A DNA stretch of 64,000 bases, from assembly GCA_914767715.1 (NCBI GenBank), contig OU612070.1:25346025-25410024 (forward strand), read 5' to 3'. The position numbers were made by a program, and so were the translations under genes. Of this stretch, positions 12,348 to 21,400 are shown piece by piece (position 1 is the first letter of the stretch; each line of letters begins with the position of its first letter). The notes under the pieces are model-generated. The model was given only the letters and a program-made list of their open reading frames with translations, was not told the DNA's origin and searched no databases. This DNA comes from Membranipora membranacea. Lineage: Eukaryota; Bryozoa; Gymnolaemata; Cheilostomatida; Membraniporidae.

Positions 12348-13589
12348 ATGGGCAGAAGAATTGTAACTCTGTTCAAAGGTAAGTGAAAGCGTAAAAAGTC
12401 ACAGGTCACAGAAACATCAATAAGATTTAGAAATGAATGATATTTATTTGGTAGAAGCTAAAAGTTTTAGTAACTCCTCCATCACCCAGTCACTCACAGT
12501 CACACACAACAATCAAATCTTTAAATTCTTTCTTTGCCTATACTAGGCCTAGATTATATCAGTCCCTTTTCAGCCACAGGAGGAATTTTATTACCTTAAC
12601 CTTGCAGTCAAGTTTGCTACTAACTAGGGGTAGTTTTCTACCACATTTATTTCCTTTTTTTGATTTATACTGCTGTCACTGTGCATGTGGTGCCCTGTGG
12701 TAAAGTTAAAAGTAGTATAGAAACCTTCTGTTGTAAGTTTAGTCAACCGGTCAGTCTGTCAGTAGCATTTCTGTTCACTCTATAGGCCTATGTATCAATA
12801 ACCTCTGTTGTAGATGAAATGATAACAGCACAGTCGTTGAAAATGATGACGGATATGGAGGTTGAGGAGGTACTGGCCATGATAAGAGTCAGAGGAGCTA
12901 GAGCTCTAGTGAGAACCAAACTCAAAGATCTGTGGGCTGAAGTGAAGGTAGATGTTCAAACCATGTGCGCTCACTGAAACATGATTCAAGCACACAGTTG
13001 TGTCTGTGTTCTGTATTCCTGTGTTCTGTATTGCTCTTGAGTGGACATGTATCGCAAGGAAATTGATCATCACTTTAAGGAATGTTCTGTGAGAGCATGC
13101 GGAGTATAGGATGTCAGTGGGGAGGCGGTTAGCATGCTCTGTCCAATTTTCTACCATTTTTATGCATGTTGCATCTGGTCTATTTCCTGTCGGTTACATA
13201 CCACTCTGTGCTTACAGTTCTGTCTTTACCAAGTCTTAAAACCTGTTTCGCCATTGGTAATATTATATTGTCTCAAATGTGATATTTCACGTAGCACTGA
13301 CTGACTGTAATCTCAAACTCAAACTTCACATTTTTACTATCAGGAGACTACTGTAGCCACAGACATTGCCGTTGTCTCAGCTGCTCATCAGCCACCTGCT
13401 CAGAAAAGAGATGAAGATGTGATAGTTGTGGAATCGGTCATTGACGGGCAAGACCAATCTGTACATAAAAAAAAGCCGAGACCAGAAGTAGAAATAGATT
13501 ACTTGGTTAGCCATGTTAGTTGGACATTGAACCACAGCCAGGTGCTCGGTCTCAGGGGAGGAGACGAGCTCTTGTATATGATTGATTAG
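12348..13589 (+). CDS. Candidate three-exon cargo gene inside the hAT-like element
   Basis: Exons 12348-12378 (donor GTAAGTG), 12814-12947 (acceptor TTGTAG, donor GTAGAT) and 13344-13589 (acceptor ATCAG, stop TAG) keep frame through both junctions and give 136 residues. The first exon starts MGRRIVTLFK. The second is helical and charged (EVEEVLAMIRVRGARALV, then TKLKDLWAEVK). The third has an acidic-hydrophobic run DEDVIVVES that looks like a SUMO-interacting motif, followed by a basic patch HKKKPRP. I do not recognise a family, and it is not a transposase. It may be a captured host gene fragment or an accessory protein of the transposon. Phase agreement is the main evidence; the middle donor is weak. 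Confidence 0.45.
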
Positions 13590-13989
13590 ATTACATTGAT
13601 TAATTATATTGACAATCCTTGTTTTAGCTAGGTTTTCTTACTTTCTCTTTCAGTATCATTGTACCTAGCTTGTCTCTCTTTTTTTTGAAGAATATGTAAA
13701 TGGTACTCGTACATATAGCCATAACCTGAGGATAAAAATCTCAAAAATATATGCATGGTTTTATACTGGTTCAAACAATTATACTGTGATGCATCCATAT
13801 CTTCACATGCATGCTCTTTAGCTCTGAAGAAATGAATCATCCAGCATGTGGTGGTGTTAAGGGGTGCTGAAGTAAGGGGCCTGGATTAGCAAAAATAGGG
13901 GTGAATATGAGTCCAACGGACACAGTGGAAAGGGTAATGTAGTCAAATCAAGCAAAGCAGTGTTAGGGGGTAGTGGCTTTGTGGGTGGG

Positions 13990-14031
13990 CCTAGCATGGT
14001 GGGTTTTTTTCTGGTGAGTCCCTCCCCTGGG
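13990..14031. repeat. Right terminal inverted repeat
   Basis: Inverted partner of 11829-11870, followed directly by the target duplication GTTCAGCC. Confidence 0.85.
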
Positions 14032-14442
14032 GTTCAGCCTGAGGTTTACTCGTCGTGCTCTAGTCAGCAGTCTCTCTAGCTATCTAGCACCTTTCCCGTA
14101 AATTAGAATATCATCAGCTACTAAAGTTACTCCTTGTAGACCACTCAGTGCATCAGAAAGCCCCCTCTGAAACACATCAGGACTAGATGACAAGCCAAAG
14201 GGCATTCTCAACCATTCGTATTTGTCGAACGGCGTACAGAATGTGGTAAGGTCACTTGACTTTTCACTTAGTTTTATCTGTAAAAAACCATCCTTTGCAT
14301 CACATAAAGAGAATACTTTAGCGGCATCCAGCTCACTGAGTACATCATCCAAAGTAGGCATTGGGTAGTGATTTCTCTGTATCACTTTGTTCAGACTATT
14401 CGGGTCCAAACATACTCGTAGTGTCCCATTTGGTTTTCTCAC
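14032..14442 (-). pseudogene. Gypsy reverse transcriptase, N-terminal and palm part
   Basis: Blocks in order: RKPNGTLRVCLDPNSLN, YPMPTLDDVL, FSLCDAKDGFLQI, LRMPFGLSSSPDVFQ and the catalytic VADDILIYG (usually [YI]xDD). It stops at the hAT-like insertion; the rest of RT resumes at 11828. Confidence 0.88.
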
Positions 14443-14478
14443 TGCTACATGGTTGTTCAGTTGGATAATCTACAGGAC

Positions 14479-15048
14479 TCAGGATGACCTTCTTGGTGTA
14501 TGACTCTTTCTGTTATGACTTTGTCTGGGTACTGCATCACCAACTATTTCAATGTGATATTCACCAGGCAGACATCCAATACCTTCAAAGAACTCCGGGT
14601 AGCTGCCAAGAATGTCATCTAGGTTGGCACTGCTAACTAAATTGACCCACTCCTCCCTGATAGTTATCAATCCAAGTTGTAGAGAGGCATCGCCTGGCAG
14701 AAGGCTGTGATTGCGAGTCTTGTGAACTAGGAAGTACAGCTTTTTTCTCGCCACCTCCAGCTCACAACCTCCCAGTGCTCGAGTAATGGATCCATCAAAC
14801 TGCTTGAGCTTTGACTGGTTGTTGTCCAAAACAGGTTTTCCGAGGTCTACATAATCTTTGTGATTGAGAATATTACAGGAAGCAACTGTGTCGATCTGAA
14901 ACTGCACCTGTCTGTTGCTGTCATTGATACTGGCTCTAATTATGGACATCAATTTCCTGTTCTTCCTTACCACCTGTATGCATAACAGGGAGGCATCTGA
15001 GTCATCACTGTCTTCTTCTACCATACTAACTTGTTTTTTGAACGACAT
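14479..15048 (-). pseudogene. Gypsy aspartic protease region
   Basis: The retropepsin active site reads FQIDTVASCNIL. The usual motif is D-T/S-G-A-S, so the invariant Gly is Val here and the protease is expected to be dead. Downstream follows the region leading to RT (DDILGSYPEFFEGIGCLPGEYHI). It overlaps the end of gag by about 30 bases in another frame. Confidence 0.8.
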
Positions 15049-15537
15049 AGAGCCTTCCAGTGATTGTATTTTCTGCAGTTATGACACTGCTGCCCGTAGG
15101 CAGGGCATTTTCTAGGTGCATGTGATTGACCACAGCGTCCACAGCTTCCTTTTGACCTTTCTGCCCAAGTGGACCTTTTTGTGATATTTTCCTCTCTGGT
15201 TGGTTTATTTTTCTTCTTTGAGCTGAAATACTGCACCGTATCTTCTGACTGGATCGCAGCCATGTCATTTCTGGAGTTCTCGGCAATGCGGCATTTCTTA
15301 ATAGCTTCTTCTAGCCCTAGACCGGTATCTCCTCCAGCCTCATCAAATAATTTCCGTCTAAGTCGGTCATCATTTATGTCAAGAAGCAAAGCTTGAAGCA
15401 TGAATTCATCATACATCGTAGCTAACTGACACTCACGAGCAATCTTGTGAAGTGAGGTTACATATTCATAAATGCCTGTATTGGGATGGGATAGGGATCG
15501 TAGATTGTCAACAGTAAATGAGCATCGTAGCGATTCA
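15018..15537 (-). pseudogene. Gypsy gag, C-terminal half with two zinc knuckles
   Basis: The frame opens abruptly at about 15537 where unrelated DNA begins. It contains a capsid-like segment (IYEYVTSLHKIARECQ, LDINDDRLRRKLFDE) and two Cys-rich knuckles (CGRCGQSHAPRKC and CHNCRKYNHWKALC), which bind the RNA genome in active elements. Its N-terminal half lies beyond the insertion at 16852-17075. Confidence 0.82.
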
Positions 15538-16084
15538 TTTTAATTGTAACCTGCAATCATGTAAAAACAACGCATAGAAAATTTCCTCGTTTGGGTAGGA
15601 ATTAACTTGCTTCTACATCAAATAAACAAGAGTAAAATGTGACATCAAATTTGAATACAGGTACATACATAGAAATAAAATGCATCAGTTATCCGGAAAA
15701 ACACTTACAAGTTATTGATCCAATATGCATTTGATAATCCGCATCCACAATAATAGTAGGTACAGTTTTATGTCTATAAAAACTCCCACTTTTAAAAAGA
15801 CGGAGTGATGGCAGGCTAAACTAACAATATCGCCATCTGAGCCAACACTGATTTAACCAAGAAAAATTGGACACGAAAGTATTAGTCACAAATAGCCAGA
15901 AATAACAGAAAGCTGTACTATTGGATACAAAAGAAAGCAGGATAATTAAGTGTCACTGTGAAAAAATTTCTATATTCATCAATACAGTTATAATCGTTCA
16001 TGCTGGTCAGGGTATACTGAAACAATACCCAGGGTGTTTTATGTTCAATAGTAGTTGATGCCTCTTGACAACCTTGTTTGTACA
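15538..16084. other. Unidentified DNA inserted in gag
   Basis: Separates the gag C-half from the truncated non-LTR copy. I see no coding match. It may be another insertion or the untranslated start of the truncated copy. Confidence 0.4.
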
Positions 16085-16851
16085 AGGTTACAGAATGCAT
16101 CAAACTTTTCCACAGCATCACCTAATACTCAATGCAAAGAAAACAAAAGAAATGGTCATGTGCAATGCAAGGGATAACCCAAGCTACCCACAACTGCTTG
16201 TAAACAATACTTCAATTGAGCAGGTAGAACAATTTACATACTTAGGCACCATTATTACCAACAAACTGGATTTTACTCTGAACACCTTGAAAACTACAGC
16301 GAAAGCTCGCCAAAGGCTACATATAATCGCCAAGCTATACCATCTCGGTGTCACTGAGAAACTAATAACGACCTGCTACAAGTCCTTCATAGAGTCAGTA
16401 ATTACCTACCACCTGGTTGTGCTATATAGTCATCTGAGCGCATACTCTAAGAAAAAGTTAAAATCTGTGATAAGAACTGCAGGTTACCTATCAGGCGAAC
16501 TTACGTTCACACTCGTAGACGACCTTTACTCTAATATACTGAAAGTAAAGAGCCTCCGTATGATTGCCACCGAAGATGAACCACTACTCCGTCTTAACCA
16601 GCTGCCGTCAGGCAGATATCAATCAGTCAAGTTCCGCGTGCAGATCCGTGCCAAATGTTTTAGAGCAGAATGTATCAAATACCTAAATAGTGTCTTCCAA
16701 AAGTAATAGTATTTTTTTTATGGTCTTATCATTTTATTTATTTTTACAGAATCAACAGTTTTAATAATTTTTACAGAGCACCCTACAGAGACAGTTTTAT
16801 TTCTCAGAGATTGAGACCAAATATAAACATACACATACATACACATATTTA
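16085..16851 (+). mobile_element. Severely 5'-truncated non-LTR retrotransposon, 3' end of ORF2
   Basis: A frame from about 16085 to 16706 matches the C-terminal part of non-LTR reverse transcriptases: LNAKKTKEMVMC, QFTYLGTIITNKLDF, then the region after RT (CYKSFIESVITYHLVV). The catalytic palm is absent. A 3' untranslated stretch ends in an ACATAC simple repeat (about 16825-16847), a typical 3' tail. Orientation is opposite to the Gypsy element, and it lies inside gag. Confidence 0.8.
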
Positions 16852-17075
16852 TCCTTGGATTTTCCACCCGTGAATGTGAATGATTTGAATATGTCATTCC
16901 CTCTTGGGCCTGTACACCTCAACATGATGGCTACCTTGATTTTGTCATCTGAATCTGCCTTCTCAGCTGCTGTGAGAAACTGGTCAAACTCTTCATTGAA
17001 TCCTGTCCATTGGTTTGACAAATCTGAACCATCTTGAATGGGCTTAGGCGCCAAAAAGTCAACACTGATACTCAT
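16852..17075 (-). pseudogene. Gypsy gag, N-terminal part
   Basis: From the Met at 17075: a gag N-terminal domain (NQWTGFNEEFDQFLTAAEKA, DDKIKVAIMLRCTGPRGNDI, FTFTGGKSKDKY). The frame then runs into the simple-repeat tail of the inserted non-LTR copy, which marks the break. Some gag sequence between this piece and 15537 is missing. Confidence 0.75.
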
Positions 17076-17198
17076 CTTTATTTGTTGAGTGTTTACTGAT
17101 GGTAGTCAACCCTCCTCCTCTAATGACTTCAATAGCTGACTGTTGTTGTGTTAACTCTGCCTCCATACACAGTTATTACATTAGTCTGTTCCTTCAGA

Positions 17199-17216
17199 GT
17201 CTCACTCGGGGTATCA
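17199..17216 (-). promoter_or_regulatory. Possible primer binding site
   Basis: Just inside the right 74-bp repeat the minus strand reads TGATACCCCGAGTGAGAC, which resembles the complement of a tRNA 3' end. The LTR element at 24.7 kb has a similar core (CCGAGTGAG) in its primer site. A canonical TGG start is missing. Confidence 0.3.
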
Positions 17217-17290
17217 TGTTTACGTCATGTGTTTGCAACTGTGTAAGTTCTATGTATTATATATTTAAGGTCCACTCTAGGCATCTAACA
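17217..17290 (-). repeat. Right 74-bp terminal direct repeat (LTR-like)
   Basis: Partner of 9588-9661; TG...CA ends. It would be the 5' LTR of the minus-strand element. Confidence 0.6.
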
Positions 17291-17302
17291 TCTATCATCT
17301 AG

Positions 17303-17630
17303 GTATGGGGGTCTCCCCAAGGAAATTAAAAACAATCAGTGGCAGTTTAAAGGCATTCCAGCCGTTTTTGAGAAGAAAATTGACAAGTAATTGGCCACAG
17401 GGATCTAAGTGTAACAGGTACAGACATCATCTTATTACCTACGGTGATCGATCCTTAGAATTAAAAAAAGATCAGGAAGCATACTGTCGAGTGTGGAACG
17501 AGGGCAAACAGTATGAAACATTCCCTTCCCGCTAGGGGGTTTTGGGGGTCTCCCCAGGAAATTAAAAAAAAATCAGAGGCAGTTTACAAGCATTCCAGCC
17601 CTTTTTGAGAAGAAAATGGACAAGAATTAA
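17303..17630 (+). repeat. Two direct copies of a ~90-bp unit, period 238 bp
   Basis: A unit starting GGGGGTCTCCCC and containing AAAATCAGNGGCAGTTTA and GCATTCCAGCC occurs at 17307 and again at 17545. The short frame between the copies has no recognisable product. Confidence 0.75.
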
Positions 17631-18412
17631 GGGATGGGATGTCGTGAACTTGTCAATATTGAAATTTGACAAGCTCAATCCTCCTCTGCAACCGATTCAG
17701 AATGCGAAATATTCAGAGGCTGTTTGTTCAAGCTTGGCCTGAGGCATATCTTCTAGGGTGGGTTATGGCGCTGAAAGATAGCTCACATGTTTCGGTTTTA
17801 GATGTATTGATGAACTCTAAACCTCATAACAAACTGAAATTTGCCGTTTTAAAAACCTTCATAATCACTATACATATAACGCAAGGGGCCCCCTCCTGTC
17901 ATTGATATACGTAAATTAGAGTCAGTCACATTCGTCCCTTCTCATATCGTTACTATGATCCATCTAATTCCGTCATAAAGATTCATTCATCAGCTTTTAA
18001 AACCAAGTAAAGAGGGACCAGCATTTTCCCATGCCTAGCCTCCACCCTTGAAACTTATGTATTATCCAAGTTCCGCTGCTTCTACTCATCCTTGGTGAGG
18101 TCATCTGATTTACATGCTTCAGTGGTATTGTGGTAATGCTTTTTGGATTTATTATGATTGTGTTTAATAAATATTCCCAACACATCATATATATTTTTTT
18201 CTTATAGTTATTGTTGGACTAGAATCACAACTAGCATAACCCTAAAAGGATAAGGTAAGCAACAACTTATCTTTTAGCAATGTATTCAAGATTCACTATC
18301 AAAGTTTTGGATAATGGATGTCTTGTGCAGATAACGATGTGAATAGACATGGCAACATTGCAAATATGAGAACAAAATTCGGTGTCACAACACAGCAACT
18401 CAAAATATGCGA
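17631..18412. other. 3' flank of the ankyrin-caspase gene
   Basis: No supported gene. It will hold the 3' untranslated region and polyadenylation site of the minus-strand gene that ends at 18413. Confidence 0.4.
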
Positions 18413-21400
18413 CTAGAGGTTTACATCAATCACCACCGTCTTACTACACTTATTAAGTGTATAGCAGTGGTTGGTGTAGACCTTATGCTGGGATTTCTCT
18501 TTAGTCAAAGCCGCAACATCTGTAAACAGGGCGATAATCTCAACTTGAGCGTGTGAAGTCAACTTCAGTCTTTTTTTGAGAGGTGTTAAGACATCAGTCC
18601 TACCACCCTCTTCTCTGTCTGAAGCTGATGAAGAGGAGTGATCCCACACTTTGGCGGTGAGATAATGCAATGTGGAAATGTATCCTCTCATCTCCTGAAA
18701 AACTATGCTATCCCGTAAAGACCTGTTAAAAAAAAAAATGACACCATAGGTTTTTTTCTATTATTGTTGTTCATGTTATTTGAGAGTTCAACAGAATTTC
18801 CAAGATCCAGTTGTTTTATTCTGATTACCTGTGTTAATTTAAAGCGGTGAATTTGGCAAAGAAAGTGACTAAGACTGTGGCTATTATTCTCACAGTCAGC
18901 CAGTTTTGTTTTCAACTTTTGACATACCACCAAAACATAGAGGTTTTCAAGTGCACATGCACTCAATCCAGTTTCTTAGCGGACCTCACAGTTCTTCTAA
19001 TATCTTGATACGCCTCAAATAGTTTGGAGCAGACATAAATCATTATCATACACTTTGAAGAACTAACTTAAATACGACAATTTTTCACTTACTTGCTATC
19101 AGGCAGAGTGGTGTAGAAAACATAACAGTCTGGTGGCATTGTAACATGTGGAAAGGGATGACTGCTGTGAACACTCTTCAATGTTTCAGTTGGAAGCGGT
19201 CCACGTGTAGGAGAGTAATCTGAGCTTTGTACAATCTTCCTAAGCTGATCACTCTCAAAAGCTTTAGGCATTCTGTTGTATTTCGGAGGTATTCCACCCC
19301 GACAAAAAGAGAGCAGTGCAACCTGTAGATATCAAGCAGATAATGGATTCTTTATTTTAACACTATATACAAGTCAGCTTCCTTCTGCCAAGAGTACACA
19401 GACATATGATAGGCACAATAAAACCGCTTTGTCCTGTCCTTGTATTTTGTATTAGTGACAAGTTTGTAGAATGAAATCTTACCTTCGGAATGTGTTCAAG
19501 GTCCCTTGAGCAGAAAGCATCTATGATATCTTGTACAGCAGCAGGTTTGCTGTCCACTCCACTTATATTCCCAAGTGTGTCACCATGTGCTTGAATGACC
19601 AGAGCAACCATTTGCCCATGATCAGCTGAGTTTACGAATCCTTCAATCTCCTCCAGCATTTGTGATGCTGTCAAGTCAAACTTCTCAGTGGCCTGTTGAA
19701 AGTTGTAACTTGATATAAAAGTTGCTTGGTGAAGATTAGAGATCTAGCTATGATGCTTCAATGTGATCAACTGGATTGATATGCAAAGGAATACACTTAT
19801 CCTCCTTACATTTTTCCATGTGCAAACTTCATTTATGTACTGAGTCGGTGGAGGCTAAACCGCTGGTGAATCTGAAGCAGCCAGAACTTTTGACTTCTTA
19901 CCTTTAAACCGAATTGATGTTCCATTATGTACTTTGCATCTTTGTATTGGTATTCCCATTCCATTCGACCATCCTTGTTACAGATTATAAGAGCCCTGCC
20001 TCTGTTGGATCCAGTAATTAGTTGCTGCTGTTTAGGGTCATCACTAAACAGACCCTCGCTGCTGCTGACATGATGTCTCCCCAAAGTGGAGTTGACAGTC
20101 ACTTGGCTGACATTTTCTTTGAAACGCAGGTAATCAATTGCTGATTTAATATCTCTTGTTGGAAGTGATTCCTCTGGCCAGCTGCTGTAAGAAAAAACTT
20201 GATATCTCAAATCCTGAGCAAGAAGACACAACAATGGAAAAAGAACGCAAAGCTGGCAATTTTTTCATTGTTCGCTTTCTTTAAGATATCAATACCTTTG
20301 ATTTGGGTCTATGTGTTCACCATCTGGGGATTCAGCTGTGATGATGATGTATTCGGGTCCGGGTGGATAGAGATTGAGTTTTCTGCTTATCTTTCGTTGT
20401 AGCACTATCTGAAAGAAATGGTAGAAAACATTGAATAATACTTTTTTTATTCAATTGTTAACAGTTGTCATCAGGCCAAACCGGTTGGTAGTCTGGCAGC
20501 TAGTACTGCTCTAGGTATGAATGATTTTCGTAATGTGAAATGTTATTTTGGTTAAGATTCATTGATAGCGCTAGTAATTATCCCCTCCTGAGAATGAAAC
20601 TTGTTATCGATTTATGTTGAAAAATTCAGCTTGTACATCAGAGGCAGGATGAGAGAATCTCTTAAACTATCTGTTCACCTAGAATAATTTTTATATTGTA
20701 AAGATCTTGCGTAAATACAGTTGCAGAACTAGCTACATGACTTTATGATGCTTTGGTCTGTGGGTTGTCTTCAAGGGTAATGTCAGACAGTCAAGGGATA
20801 CCCACGAACGAACCAAGGTATTCTTATTCAGGCAGTTAGTATTGCATAGTATTTCAACACTGAAAAAGCTCTCGCCGGTAAAATTAATTAAAACAATATA
20901 GTTTAATATGAGTAGTATGGATTTGACTGTACTGTATGAGCCAAAAAACTGCCACTTTTATATAGCTGATCGTTAATCAACAATTGAGAGACAAAATCAT
21001 CTGCTTCAGTACACTTGACCAGCCGGTTGTGGGTTCAAACTATTCAGACTATAAATAATGGAGGTCTTCTGTATGTGCAACACCATCGTGCATGCAGATT
21101 AATACAGGAGGATGCTGTCATCAACCACTGCAGCTCCGGCCTTGTAGCGCTATGCTTCACGCTTGGTTAAAGCTGTCAGTGGTTGAAAAGTGGCACTAAC
21201 GACTTGGAAACCTAGTCGTCACTATAAACCTAGACGGACAGCAAATATTATTATATATACCCACTTTTGGCTTTCCACTGTTATATTCAGTGTCCAGGCT
21301 CGCCAAATTGTCTTGTAAACTTTGGAGGTCATCATTCTCAATCAAGGCATCATCGATGAAGAGCCACACGCCGTCTAACTGTAATTAGGAGAAAACAAAA

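Larger units (their letters stand above)
11829..14031 (+). mobile_element. hAT-like element with terminal inverted repeats, no transposase seen
   Basis: Ends read CCCAGGGGGGGACTCACC on the left and, as reverse complement, CCCAGGGGAGGGACTCACC on the right; similarity continues to about 42 bp (CCCACCATGC blocks). Flanks GTTTAGCC (11821-11828) and GTTCAGCC (14032-14039) form an 8-bp target duplication with one mismatch. The duplication falls inside the Gypsy RT coding sequence, so removing the insert restores reading continuity. An 8-bp duplication and CAGGG-type ends fit the hAT superfamily. Repeated AGGGG(G)T motifs lie near both ends, as expected for subterminal transposase sites. I found no transposase, so it is non-autonomous. 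Confidence 0.85.
9588..17290 (-). mobile_element. Decayed Gypsy-type (Metaviridae) element, nested insertions
   Basis: Pieces occur in retrotransposon order on the minus strand: gag N-part (17075-16852), gag zinc knuckles (15537-15018), protease (15048-14479), RT (14442-14032, then 11828 on), RNase H (11715-11146) and integrase (11146-9947). A 74-bp direct repeat bounds the region. The element is broken by a hAT-like insertion (11829-14031), by unrelated DNA plus a truncated non-LTR copy (15538-16851), by an internal deletion in integrase and by frame changes. All of this indicates an old, inactive copy. Confidence 0.85.

Noticed and set aside
12348..13589. hAT transposase
   Set aside because: The coding segments lack the hAT C-terminal dimerisation region, BED finger and DDE residues and are too short.
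21025..21041. tRNA or SINE box B (GGGTTCAAACT)
   Set aside because: No matching box A at the right distance upstream.
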